Assembly: GCA_964517495.1 (NCBI GenBank) | Contig: CAZFER010000027.1 | Span: 1 to 64,000 of the forward strand | Reading direction: 5' to 3' | Source: CAZFER01 sp964517495 | GTDB lineage: Bacteria > Hinthialibacterota > Hinthialibacteria > Hinthialibacterales > Hinthialibacteraceae | Length of the DNA: 64,000 nucleotides | Shown here: positions 42,102 to 50,780 of the stretch, piece by piece | Layout: every line of letters begins with the position of its first letter | Numbering within the stretch: the first letter of the stretch is position 1 | Position numbers and translations under genes: made by a program | The notes under the pieces: model-generated | What the model was told of the DNA's origin: nothing | What the model saw: only the letters and a program-made list of their open reading frames with translations | Databases searched by the model: none

Positions 42102-42944
42102 GTGCAATTTATTACTTCCGCCGAAGAAATACAAAAAAACACAACCACTTTTCTGAAAAACAGAAAATCCATCGGATTTGTCCCCACCATGGGATATCTC
42201 CACGAAGGCCACCTCTCCCTGGTTCGGCAGGCACGCACTGAAAACCAAATCGTTATCACCTCGGTTTTCGTCAATCCCACCCAGTTTGTACCCGGTGAGG
42301 ATTACGAACGCTACCCACGTGATGAGGAAAGAGATCGCAAGCTCTTGGAACAAGAAGGTGTGGATGTGCTGTTCATTCCAACATCAAACATCATTTATCC
42401 GGAACATTTTTCTACTTATATTCAGCCACCAAAACAAAGTGAGGGCTGGTGCGGCGCTTCACGCCCAGGCCATTTTCGTGGAGTATGCACCATTGTCGGC
42501 ATTTTGTTCAATCTCGTTCAACCCACCCGCGCCTATTTCGGACAAAAAGACGCCCAACAGGCCGCCGTGATCAAACAAATGACCAACGATCTCCGTTTCC
42601 CGGTTGAAATCATCGTCTGCCCCATCATCCGTGAAGAAGATGGCCTGGCCATGTCCTCTCGCAATGTATACCTCTCACCGAAAGAACGAAAAAACGCCCT
42701 CGTCCTTTATGAATCGTTAAAACAAGGTTTGGCTCGTTTTCAAAGTGGCGAACAAAACGCCGAAACAATTATCAATGAAGGAAAACAACGAATTGCCTCA
42801 ACCAATGGAGTCCAACTGGACTACCTCAGCATTGTCGATCAGAATACCTTTGAAAGTGTTAATTCAGTATCTCCAAATAATCTTTATATTGGAGCGATTA
42901 AAATAGGCAAGACACGCTTAATCGATAATATGGTTTTTGAATAA
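42102..42944 (+). CDS. panC: Pantoate--beta-alanine ligase
   Basis: A 280-aa ATP-dependent ligase joining pantoate (from PanB) to beta-alanine (from PanD). The HIGH-type motif is MGYLHEGHLSLVRQA; also seen are VFVNPTQFVPGEDYERYPRD, RPGHFRGVCTIV, FGQKDAQQAAVIKQM and AMSSRNVYLSP. The start is GTG at 42102 after AGGA. Its stop lies 14 nt before panD. Confidence 0.97.
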   Translation: MQFITSAEEIQKNTTTFLKNRKSIGFVPTMGYLHEGHLSLVRQARTENQIVITSVFVNPTQFVPGEDYERYPRDEERDRKLLEQEGVDVLFIPTSNIIYPEHFSTYIQPPKQSEGWCGASRPGHFRGVCTIVGILFNLVQPTRAYFGQKDAQQAAVIKQMTNDLRFPVEIIVCPIIREEDGLAMSSRNVYLSPKERKNALVLYESLKQGLARFQSGEQNAETIINEGKQRIASTNGVQLDYLSIVDQNTFESVNSVSPNNLYIGAIKIGKTRLIDNMVFE

Positions 42945-42957
42945 TAGGGGGAAGCCC

Positions 42958-43344
42958 ATGCAACGCTTAATGCTAAAATCAAAAATACAGGAAGCCCGAA
43001 TCACCAGCAAGGAAATTCACTATACTGGAAGTTTGGGTGTTGATATGAACTTGCTTGAAGCGGCGGATATCACCTTTGGCGAGCAAATCCATGTCCTGAA
43101 TGTAACCAACGGAGCACGCTTCATAACTTACGCTATACCGGAAAAAAAAGGCTCCGGTGCCATATCCGTCAAGGGAGCCGCTGGCCGCCTGGTGGAAAAA
43201 GGTGACCTGATTTTAATCCTCTCTTTCAGTCATTTGGATGAAGAGGAACTCTCATCCTATTCACATCGCATCGTGTATGTGGATGAACAAAACCATCTGG
43301 TCCGCGTCGAAGATCGTGCCCTGGAAGACTATCTGCCATCCTGA
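42958..43344 (+). CDS. panD: Aspartate 1-decarboxylase precursor
   Basis: A 128-aa pyruvoyl-dependent enzyme turning aspartate into beta-alanine. I chose the ATG at 42958, which gives the standard MQRLMLKSKIQEA start and follows AGGGGGAA; an in-frame ATG at 42937 inside panC would add seven residues. Self-cleavage is expected between Gly24 and Ser25 in YTGSLGVD, where the serine becomes the pyruvoyl group. NVTNGARFITYAIP and VKGAAGRLVEKGDLILI are conserved. Last gene of the pan operon. Confidence 0.96.
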   Translation: MQRLMLKSKIQEARITSKEIHYTGSLGVDMNLLEAADITFGEQIHVLNVTNGARFITYAIPEKKGSGAISVKGAAGRLVEKGDLILILSFSHLDEEELSSYSHRIVYVDEQNHLVRVEDRALEDYLPS

Positions 43345-43431
43345 GTAAAGGGTGGTGGTTCGGTAATTGTCTTTTTGTGGTGCAGGCTTCTCGTCTGCTA
43401 CAAATTGCTAGAAGAAGAGTTGATAATTATT

Positions 43432-45045
43432 ATGGTAACACACCGCAGTGATTTTTTGGTTATTGGCTCAGGCGTCGCAGGCTTAAAAACCGCCTTGGAA
43501 GCCGCAAAATACGGAACCGTTCACCTTGTCACAAAAAAAGAACATTTTGAATCCAATACCAACTATGCCCAGGGTGGCATCGCCTCTGTGTTGGATAAAA
43601 GTGATTCATTCGATGCCCACGTTAATGACACCTTGGTTGCTGGCGCAGGCCTATGCCATCGAAAAACGGTGGAATATATTGTTTCAGAAGGCCCAACAGC
43701 GATTAGAGAATTAATTAATGTCGGCGTTGAATTTACCCGTGATCCTCAGGGCAATCTGGAACTGGGACGCGAGGGGGGCCACTCCGCCCGCCGCATCGTC
43801 CATGCCAAGGATCTCACCGGCCGCGAAGTGGAAAAGGCTCTCCTGAATAAAGTACATGAAAATCCAAACATACGAATTTTCCAACACCACTTCGCCGTCG
43901 ACCTGATTCTTGACCAAAACCAACGTTGCTGGGGAGCATGGGTGTGGGATAAGGCAAGCCATGATGTACATAACTTTGTTTCATCAGTCACCAACTTATG
44001 CACCGGCGGGTGTGGCTTGGTCTATTACTATTCCACCAATCCTCCCATCGCTACTGGTGATGGAGTCGCCATGGCCTTCCGGGCGGGATGTCAGGCGGTC
44101 AATATGGAATTCATGCAGTTCCACCCCACCGCTTTTTATATGCCCGATAGCGATCGCCCTTTCCTCATTTCTGAAGCCGTCCGTGGAGAAGGCGGTATTT
44201 TGCGCGCCAGAGATGGAACCGCCTTCATGGAAAACTACCACGAAATGAAAGACCTCGCCCCCCGCGATATCGTTGCCCGTGCCATTGATACCGAAATGAA
44301 AGAACGCGGCGATGATTTCTGTTATCTGGATGTACACCACCTGGGGATCGAATTTCTTAAAGAACGGTTTCCCAACATCACCGCCTTTTGCCAGGACCGT
44401 GGCCTTGATCTATCCAAAGATATGATCCCCATCGTCCCTGCCGCTCACTATATGTGCGGAGGAGTTAAATCGAGTTTGTTTGGTGGGACAAGTATTACGG
44501 GTTTATTCGCCACCGGCGAAGTGGGCTGTACCGGCGTTCATGGCGCCAACCGCCTTGCCAGTAATTCAATATTAGAAGCATTCGTGATCAGCCACCGCTC
44601 CATGCAGCATGCTTATCAAGAGGGATTGTATAAACAAAAACCGCCCGAAAATGTCGAAGCATGGGATAAATCCGCCCATCAGGAAAAACTCGAATCCGTA
44701 CGCCTGGTTAATTTAAGAAGAACCCTGCGCATGTTAATGTGGGATTACGTTGGCATTGTCCGTTCCAACAAACGTCTATCGCAAGCTCAACGCCGCCTTT
44801 CCGTATTAAAGGAAGAGATCGACGCCTGCTATCAAACCGGTCGCATCAACAACAGTATTCTTGAACTACGAAATATAGCGCATGTTGCCGAACTCATCGT
44901 CCTCTCCGCCCTCCAACGAAAAGAAAGCCGCGGCCTCCATTTCAACACCGACTACCCCCACCAGGAACAAATCGCCAAAGACACCATCATCTACAAAGAC
45001 AAGGAAGACCAATACAAAACCGAAAGCATCCCTATCCCAAATTAA
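43432..45045 (+). CDS. nadB: L-aspartate oxidase
   Basis: An FAD enzyme oxidising aspartate to iminoaspartate, the first step of de novo NAD synthesis. The FAD fold VIGSGVAGLKTALEAA starts near residue 9. NYAQGGIASV, the catalytic HSARRIVHAKDLTGREVE region, FHPTAFY, SEAVRGEGGILR and TGEVGCTGVHGANRLASNSILEAFV are all present. I chose the ATG at 43432, giving the usual short N terminus before the Rossmann fold, over an upstream ATG at 43375. It follows panD by 87 nt; both enzymes consume aspartate. nadA and nadC are not in the window. Confidence 0.95.
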   Translation: MVTHRSDFLVIGSGVAGLKTALEAAKYGTVHLVTKKEHFESNTNYAQGGIASVLDKSDSFDAHVNDTLVAGAGLCHRKTVEYIVSEGPTAIRELINVGVEFTRDPQGNLELGREGGHSARRIVHAKDLTGREVEKALLNKVHENPNIRIFQHHFAVDLILDQNQRCWGAWVWDKASHDVHNFVSSVTNLCTGGCGLVYYYSTNPPIATGDGVAMAFRAGCQAVNMEFMQFHPTAFYMPDSDRPFLISEAVRGEGGILRARDGTAFMENYHEMKDLAPRDIVARAIDTEMKERGDDFCYLDVHHLGIEFLKERFPNITAFCQDRGLDLSKDMIPIVPAAHYMCGGVKSSLFGGTSITGLFATGEVGCTGVHGANRLASNSILEAFVISHRSMQHAYQEGLYKQKPPENVEAWDKSAHQEKLESVRLVNLRRTLRMLMWDYVGIVRSNKRLSQAQRRLSVLKEEIDACYQTGRINNSILELRNIAHVAELIVLSALQRKESRGLHFNTDYPHQEQIAKDTIIYKDKEDQYKTESIPIPN

Positions 45046-45465
45046 CCTGAATTAACCTGAACTCTTTATAATGAGTATGATGGTGAAATCTGTATTCAAA
45101 CAAACTGCATGGGTGCCAAGGGCTGACTCCTTCGTCGTCTTGCGCTTGCCACCCGCCAAGCTGAAAGAGATTGATGCACAAAGTGATATTAATTTACAAT
45201 TGCCGGAATTACATGAAATTTTTAAACTAAATTTTCTGTGCATCCTTAACATCCTGGATATCCTAATTCTGACATAATAGTATGTAGCCTTAGGGTGCCT
45301 GCGGTAAAATTCTGTTTGTCGGGATGATGCAGGTTGTAGGAGCGGGTTTGAAACCTGCCCCTACATGGTTGGTGGGTTGCCGGTTGGTTTGGGAGAGAAG
45401 TATGGGCATTGATCCATTACTGTGCTTTTGTCAACCAGACAGCCGTTTTTTTGTTACGCAAGAGC
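45046..45465. repeat. Intergenic region with palindromic repeats
   Basis: No supported gene; short overlapping frames on both strands at 45052-45277 lack ribosome sites. 45336-45364 is an imperfect hairpin (GTAGGAGCGGGTTT / AACCTGCCCCTAC). 45378-45410 (GGTGGGTTGCCGGTTGGTTT) closely resembles 300-335. Confidence 0.5.
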
Positions 45466-45494
45466 TTGACGGATGGTGATTTTTTCTTTATTTT
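45466..45494 (+). promoter_or_regulatory. Sigma-70-type promoter of the sugar ABC operon
   Basis: TTGACG (45466-45471), a 17-nt spacer and TATTTT (45489-45494). Both boxes are close to consensus and the spacing is ideal. The predicted start point falls at or next to the operator at 45502-45525. Confidence 0.65.
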
Positions 45495-45501
45495 GAATGT
45501 A

Positions 45502-45525
45502 TGTTCACTCGCGAACAAATGTTCA
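45502..45525. promoter_or_regulatory. Putative 24-bp operator of the sugar ABC operon
   Basis: The layout is TGTTCA-N4-CGAACA-N2-TGTTCA. The outer hexamers begin 18 bp apart. The same layout, in the opposite orientation, occurs at 59698-59721 upstream of the GH140-like gene. Position just downstream of the -10 box suits a repressor. Confidence 0.6.
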
Positions 45526-45611
45526 TAGCGTTAAACTATTTATTGACTTATAACGAAAAGTTTGATGATATGGTGAACAATTAAATACAAATCAACCACG
45601 GAGAGGTTATC

Positions 45612-46649
45612 GTGAATCTGGATAAAACGTTCCAAAAAACCATTAACCGTCGCCAGTGGATTCAGCAGGTTTCGAACTCTGGTCTGTCATTGGTAACGGT
45701 GGGTACTTTATTACATTCCTGTGGCGATTCTGGCGATCAGAAACTGACTATTGGGGTGGCGTTTGATACGTTGCAAACCGAATACTGGGTGGCAAGCATT
45801 AAAACCATGGAAGCGGAATTAAACAAGCGTGGTTATGAGATGCTTCAGGCGGTTGCCGATAATGACGCCAACCGACAGCTGGAGCAGGTTAATAATTTCA
45901 TCGCCCAGGGAGTGGATGGCATTATTATTGCTCCTAAAGATGGCCAAAGCGTGTTGAAAATGATCCAGCGCTGCAATCGTGCCGATATTCCGGTGGTGCT
46001 TTATAACCGTCCGCCTGCCAAAAGTGATACAGACTCAGTTACAGTAGTCGCGGATAATTATGAAATTGCTAAAGCCACTGTGCAATATATGGTTGATAAG
46101 GCGAGAGAGAGTGGCAAAACATATAAAGGGATGATCCTGATCGGTGATTTGGGGGATGATAATTCCATCAAGCGGCGGGATGGATATTTTGATGCAATCC
46201 ATGCCAACCCCGATGTGGTTGAAGATACCGCCCAGGTACCGACTGAGTGGGATAATGAAAAAGCGCTGGCGCGGATGACCAATGCCATGCAGGCTCATCC
46301 GGATATTGATTTTATTTTTACATCATCTGACCTGCATCTTCCGGCGATTGTGCAAGTATTAAAGACAGTTGATAAATACCACAAAATTGGTGAGCCGGGC
46401 CATGTTTTACTAGGTGGATTTGATGGTGATAACACCGCTTATCAAATGATGGTGGATAAATATCTTGATGCTGACGGTGTGCAGGATATGTATTTTGAAA
46501 GTGAAAAGGCCGTGCAGGCGATTGTGGATCTTCGGGCAGGCAAAGAGGTGGCATCGATTATAAAGGATCCGGGGTTTGTCATTCACCAGGAGAATCTCGA
46601 ACAAATGGCATCCCGCATGTGGGGTGCACAATTCGAGCCGCAAGCCTGA
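45612..46649 (+). CDS. Sugar ABC transporter substrate-binding lipoprotein
   Basis: A 345-aa periplasmic-binding protein of the ribose/xylose (RbsB/XylF) group. The N terminus combines a twin-arginine pattern (INRRQWIQQV) with a lipobox-like LLHSC, suggesting a Tat-exported lipoprotein. The binding fold shows TIGVAFDTLQTEYWVASIKTMEAEL, QLEQVNNFIAQGVDGIIIAP and IDFIFTSSDLHLPAIVQVL. The start codon is GTG after GAGAGG. First gene of a four-gene importer operon. The ligand is not readable, but the operator shared with the GH140-like glycosidase suggests a released monosaccharide. Confidence 0.9.
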   Translation: MNLDKTFQKTINRRQWIQQVSNSGLSLVTVGTLLHSCGDSGDQKLTIGVAFDTLQTEYWVASIKTMEAELNKRGYEMLQAVADNDANRQLEQVNNFIAQGVDGIIIAPKDGQSVLKMIQRCNRADIPVVLYNRPPAKSDTDSVTVVADNYEIAKATVQYMVDKARESGKTYKGMILIGDLGDDNSIKRRDGYFDAIHANPDVVEDTAQVPTEWDNEKALARMTNAMQAHPDIDFIFTSSDLHLPAIVQVLKTVDKYHKIGEPGHVLLGGFDGDNTAYQMMVDKYLDADGVQDMYFESEKAVQAIVDLRAGKEVASIIKDPGFVIHQENLEQMASRMWGAQFEPQA

Positions 46650-46692
46650 TCATTATTATTTTCGCTCCGTTGCCCTTGCTGAGGTAGAACGA

Positions 46693-47682
46693 TTGTTAAA
46701 GAAAATCTTTCTGTCTGAATATTTTATATTGTATATCAGTGTATTCTATTTTTTGGTGTTCATTCCGTTTGAACCCCAACTGGCCTCGTCCCGTAATCTG
46801 CAGAATATTTTTTCGAATATGCTGCCCTTGTTGATTGTGGCGATCGGGCAGACCTATGTGTTGATTACCGCCGGGATTGATTTATCGGTGATGTCTATCA
46901 TCGCGATCACCAGTGTGGTTGGCGCGTCGATCATGACGCTGGATAACGGATTTATGGCCGGTTCGCCTTTGGCTGTTCCCACGGCGATTTTGGTGATGCT
47001 GGTGATTGGAATGTTGATTGGATTATTAAATGGCGCTGCTGTGGCTTTTTTGGAGATGCCGCCTTTTATTGTGACGTTGACGGGGATGATTTTCTTTGAG
47101 GGATTGGCAGTTTGGTATTCAAATTTATTTACGAAAGCGAACAATATACCATCCAATAACATTTCGAATTTCCCCGCCTTATTTGATGAAATCGATTGGG
47201 GGTCGTTTTTTGGTATTCCCTATCCATTTTTTATTGCGCTGGCTCTCGTCATTCTTGCCATATTTATATTGAATCGAACGGTGATGGGACGATGGATTTT
47301 TGCGATTGGGCATAACCCTCAAGCCGCGAAAATATCCGGTGTGCCCATCAAGCGCACCATTCTATTTACCTATGTTATTTGTGGTTTTTGTGCGGCATTG
47401 GCATCGGTGATTTACACGTCAAGGCTGGGAGCCAGCAATACGGATATCGGGGATAAATTGCTTAATGTGATTGGGGCGGCGGTAATTGGTGGAACCAGTT
47501 TGTTTGGGGGGAGGGGAAAAATCCCTTGGACCATTTATGGGGTGCTTTTTATCACCTTGATTGAGAATACTTTGGTAATGTATAACCTTTCGTTTTATAT
47601 CATTATGTTCGTAAAAGGAATCATTATTTTAACCGCGGCCTTTTTGGATGCGGTTCGTTACCGGATGATGACGGCGAATTAA
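46693..47682 (+). CDS. Sugar ABC transporter permease (RbsC/XylH type)
   Basis: A polytopic permease with about ten hydrophobic segments. Family blocks include LLIVAIGQTYVLITAGIDLSVMSIIAI, LLNGAAVAFLEMPPFIVTLTGMIFFEGLA, GHNPQAAKISGVPIKRTILFTYVICGF and NVIGAAVIGGTSLFGGRGKIPWTIYG. The frame extends up to 46576, inside the previous gene, but that N terminus is not permease-like. I place the start at the TTG at 46693, which follows GAGGTAGAACGA and begins MLKKIFLSEYF. It lies 43 nt after the binding-protein stop. The operon has two different permeases, probably a heterodimer. Confidence 0.88.
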   Translation: MLKKIFLSEYFILYISVFYFLVFIPFEPQLASSRNLQNIFSNMLPLLIVAIGQTYVLITAGIDLSVMSIIAITSVVGASIMTLDNGFMAGSPLAVPTAILVMLVIGMLIGLLNGAAVAFLEMPPFIVTLTGMIFFEGLAVWYSNLFTKANNIPSNNISNFPALFDEIDWGSFFGIPYPFFIALALVILAIFILNRTVMGRWIFAIGHNPQAAKISGVPIKRTILFTYVICGFCAALASVIYTSRLGASNTDIGDKLLNVIGAAVIGGTSLFGGRGKIPWTIYGVLFITLIENTLVMYNLSFYIIMFVKGIIILTAAFLDAVRYRMMTAN

Positions 47683-47688
47683 GAAACC

Positions 47689-49206
47689 ATGACGGATACC
47701 ATACTTGCATTTAACCACATTGGGAAACAGTACTTTGGTGTACCGGTACTGCAAGCGATTAGTATGGATTTAAAGCAAGGGCATATTCTTGGTTTGGTGG
47801 GGGAAAATGGGGCGGGGAAATCGACTTTAATGAATATAATGGGGGGTGTGGTTCCCGCGGATGAAGGGTATATGACGCTTTATGGCCAAAGGTATTCCCC
47901 ACAAACACCATCGGATGCATATGTGCATGGGATTGCGTTTATCCATCAGGAACTTAATTTGTTCTCTAATTTAAGCGTGGCGGAAAATATTTTTATTCAT
48001 GATTTTCCAACTAAAAATTGCTTGGGGCTTACTTGGATTAATCATAAAGAAATTCAATCAAGAGCAAAATCATTGCTTGAAACCGTGAATTTGGATATCT
48101 CACCCAATACCTTGATTGAAGATTTATCCACGGGCGAACGTCAGTTGGTTGAGATTGCCAAAGCGTTGAGTTTGGAGGCCAGGATCATTATTTTTGATGA
48201 GCCTACCACCTCATTGAGTTCGCAAGAAAAGGAAAAACTTTTTGATTTGATTGAATCTTTACGCGACAAAGGCATATCGATGATTTATATTTCGCATGCG
48301 TTGGACGATGTTATGCGGCTTTGTGATGATGTTGTTGTGTTAAGAGATGGAAAACTGGTCAAACAAGGGGCGAAAGATTCTTTTACGACACAAACGATTA
48401 TCTCGGCGATGGTGGGGCGTGACTTGGACCAGATTTTTCCCGAGCGATCGATAACCTTTGAAGAAGACGTTTTGCTCAGGGTGGAATCGCTTTCCTATCC
48501 AGAAATCATTCACAATATAAATTTCCAACTTTATCGAGGTGAAATTTTGGGAATAGCGGGGCTGATGGGATCGGGGCGAACGGAGTTAGCGAAGATTCTA
48601 TTTGGTTTGGATCCTTATACACAAGGGCGTATTACATTGCAGGGAGAGGAAATCACCTCTCAATCCATCCGAAATCGAATTCGGCAGGGATTATCGTTTC
48701 TTACGGAAGACCGGCGGCAGGAAGGTTTGTTGATGGATGCTTCGATCCAGGAGAATATTGTGCTTGCCTCATTACCCCTGTTTTCAACAGCGTCTATTGG
48801 TATTCTTTCCCGGCAAAAGATTGAGCATGAATCAAACTATATCGCTAATACGATTCAACTTAATTATCAATCCTTAGCCACCCAAGCAGTTAAAACCCTC
48901 AGCGGTGGCAACCAACAGAAGACAGTGCTGGCAAAATGGTTGCTGAGGAAGCCTTCTGTTCTGATCCTGGACGAACCAACACGGGGAATTGATGTGGGTG
49001 CAAAGTTCGAGATATATAAAACCATGAATGAGATCACTTCCAATGGAGGAGGTATTCTGTTTATCTCATCAGAAATAGAGGAACTCCTGGGGATGTGTGA
49101 CCGAATAATGGTAATGCGAAACGGGGAAATACGGCGTGTTTATCGCCGGGATGAGTTTGATCAGGAAATGATACTCCGATCGGCATTGGGAGAGGATTCA
49201 GCGTGA
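47689..49206 (+). CDS. Sugar ABC transporter ATPase with two nucleotide-binding domains (RbsA/XylG type)
   Basis: A 505-aa ATPase with two ABC domains. Domain 1 has Walker A GENGAGKST, signature STGERQLVEIAKAL and Walker B IIIFDEPTTSL. Domain 2 has a variant Walker A region (GLMGSGRTELAK), signature SGGNQQKTVLAKWL and Walker B VLILDEPTRGIDVGAK. This is the standard layout of carbohydrate importers of the CUT2 class, where the second site is degenerate. It starts 6 nt after the first permease and overlaps the second by 4 nt. Confidence 0.94.
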   Translation: MTDTILAFNHIGKQYFGVPVLQAISMDLKQGHILGLVGENGAGKSTLMNIMGGVVPADEGYMTLYGQRYSPQTPSDAYVHGIAFIHQELNLFSNLSVAENIFIHDFPTKNCLGLTWINHKEIQSRAKSLLETVNLDISPNTLIEDLSTGERQLVEIAKALSLEARIIIFDEPTTSLSSQEKEKLFDLIESLRDKGISMIYISHALDDVMRLCDDVVVLRDGKLVKQGAKDSFTTQTIISAMVGRDLDQIFPERSITFEEDVLLRVESLSYPEIIHNINFQLYRGEILGIAGLMGSGRTELAKILFGLDPYTQGRITLQGEEITSQSIRNRIRQGLSFLTEDRRQEGLLMDASIQENIVLASLPLFSTASIGILSRQKIEHESNYIANTIQLNYQSLATQAVKTLSGGNQQKTVLAKWLLRKPSVLILDEPTRGIDVGAKFEIYKTMNEITSNGGGILFISSEIEELLGMCDRIMVMRNGEIRRVYRRDEFDQEMILRSALGEDSA

Positions 49207-50225
49207 AATTCAATAGGCAATCGATCATACTGTTTCTTCTTGAAAACACCTCCATCTGGTTGTTTGTGTTGGTGATTGTGTTTTTTAGTGTGATGTCCGA
49301 ACGTTTTTTGCACGTTAACAATCTTTTGAATATCGTCATCCAGACATCCGCCATCGGGATTGTGGCAATTGGAATGACATTTGTTTTGTTGACGGCGGGG
49401 ATTGATTTATCGGTGGGTTCCATCATGTTTATGTGTGCGGCGGTATCGGGGAAATTGGTTTATTCCGGTTATTCCCTTTTTCCGGCGATGGTGGCCGCTA
49501 TGGCCGTAGGTTTGGTGTGTGGTACACTTAATGGATTTTTTGTAACACGGCTTAAAATGATGCCATTTATCGTCACCCTGGCCACCCTTTTTTTATGGCG
49601 TGGAATCGCGCTTTGGATATCGCAAACCCGGGCGATGAATTTGCAGGAGAAACTGACATTCGCCAATGTTACGATTGCGAAGGTTCCATTGCCGGTTTGG
49701 ATATTTCTGTTAATTATTCTTGCAGCCCATCTTGTTTTGACACGAACACCGTTTGGCCGACAAATATATGCGGTAGGTCATGATAAAGAAGCAGCCCAAA
49801 AAGCGGGGATTCCGGCTGAGCGGATTTTGTTTCTTGTTTATTTGATTTGCGGTTTGTGCGCAACCATCGGTGGATTTATATTGCTGGCACAGTCGGGCGC
49901 GGTAAATCCCCAATTTGGAAAGAACCGCGAGTTTGATGCGATTTCAGCGGCGGTTTTGGGGGGGACCTCGCTTTTTGGGGGACGGGGTAAGGTTTTTCCG
50001 GGAACGGTTATTGGCGCCATCCTGATTAAAACGGTCGATAATGGATTGGTGATTTTACAGGCCAATCCGTATATTTACCCGCTGGTCACTAGTATGATCA
50101 TTTTCATAGCTGTTTTGCTTGACAGCCAGCGTAATCGTTATTTGAAATCACTGAAGCGTAAAAAGATTAGGGTGGAATATGTCAACGTAAAATCTTCTGA
50201 TCGATCAGAGTTGCAATCCTTATGA
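49203..50225 (+). CDS. Sugar ABC transporter permease (RbsC type)
   Basis: A 340-aa CUT2-class permease with about nine hydrophobic segments: TFVLLTAGIDLSVGSIMFMCAAVSGKL, LNGFFVTRLKMMPFIVTLATLFLWRGIALW, GRQIYAVGHDKEAAQKAGIPAERILF and EFDAISAAVLGGTSLFGGRGKVFPGTVIG. It overlaps the ATPase gene by 4 nt (GTGA). It closes the importer operon. Confidence 0.93.
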   Translation: MKFNRQSIILFLLENTSIWLFVLVIVFFSVMSERFLHVNNLLNIVIQTSAIGIVAIGMTFVLLTAGIDLSVGSIMFMCAAVSGKLVYSGYSLFPAMVAAMAVGLVCGTLNGFFVTRLKMMPFIVTLATLFLWRGIALWISQTRAMNLQEKLTFANVTIAKVPLPVWIFLLIILAAHLVLTRTPFGRQIYAVGHDKEAAQKAGIPAERILFLVYLICGLCATIGGFILLAQSGAVNPQFGKNREFDAISAAVLGGTSLFGGRGKVFPGTVIGAILIKTVDNGLVILQANPYIYPLVTSMIIFIAVLLDSQRNRYLKSLKRKKIRVEYVNVKSSDRSELQSL

Positions 50226-50309
50226 ATTACTTCCAATATGCTACCTGCTATGCAATCTCTCCGATTAACATTCCAAGTGCATATTGGCAAATTCTTCATT
50301 GGATTTTTT

Positions 50310-50492
50310 TTATTCATGGATTTCTAGATGTTTCAAAATATGTCTAACCAATTTTTTATCGATTTCTGTATGTCGTGGTACAGGTTGCTTCTTTCCCGTA
50401 GCGGGATTTTGATACAAGTCATGATTTCTACCATGTCTAATTAAAACACAACCTGCTTTGTTTAATATTTTGATGAATTCCTTTCGCTTCAT
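50310..50492 (-). CDS. hicA: HicA-family mRNA interferase toxin
   Basis: A 60-aa double-stranded-RNA-binding-like toxin. It has the family pattern KRKEFIKILNKAGCVLIRHGRNHDLYQNPATGKKQPVPRHTEIDKKLVRHILKHLEI, with the catalytic histidine region at RHGRNHDLY. HicA cleaves mRNA and is neutralised by HicB. It overlaps hicB by 4 nt (ATGA). Confidence 0.88.
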   Translation of the reverse strand: MKRKEFIKILNKAGCVLIRHGRNHDLYQNPATGKKQPVPRHTEIDKKLVRHILKHLEIHE

Positions 50493-50677
50493 AAAGCGAT
50501 TTCTTTCTCAGAATAATTTTCTGGAACATCATCCATCACCATAAGTTGGTAGGCATCTCGAATGTTTTCTTCCAACTCTTCCAACGTGTCACCCTGGGTC
50601 ATGATTTCGGGATACTCTTTTAGTTTACCCAGCCAGAACTTGTCTTCTTTCCAATAAATAAGTGTATAGTTATGCAT
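50489..50677 (-). CDS. hicB: HicB-family antitoxin
   Basis: A 62-aa protein with the HicB partial RNase H-like fold: YTLIYWKEDKFWLGKLKEYPEIMTQGDTLEELEENIRDAYQLMV. It is short and ends soon after the fold, so a DNA-binding tail is not evident. It precedes hicA in transcription, the less common order. The pair sits between the importer and the catabolic operon. Confidence 0.87.
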   Translation of the reverse strand: MHNYTLIYWKEDKFWLGKLKEYPEIMTQGDTLEELEENIRDAYQLMVMDDVPENYSEKEIAL

Positions 50678-50780
50678 GGTTTAAACTCCCTACTCATTTT
50701 AGTTAATGGTTAGTATATGCATATCAAGTTTTTTTCTACCACTTTCCCAAGCTTTTCAGGAATCCTTTGAGCAATCAAGT

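Noticed and set aside
45071..45277. A 68-aa plus-strand frame after nadB with a leucine-rich end
   Set aside because: No ribosome site, overlaps an equally long frame on the other strand, and has no recognisable domain.
49061..49426. A 121-aa minus-strand frame inside the importer genes
   Set aside because: It lies opposite the overlapping ATPase and permease genes, both clearly real.
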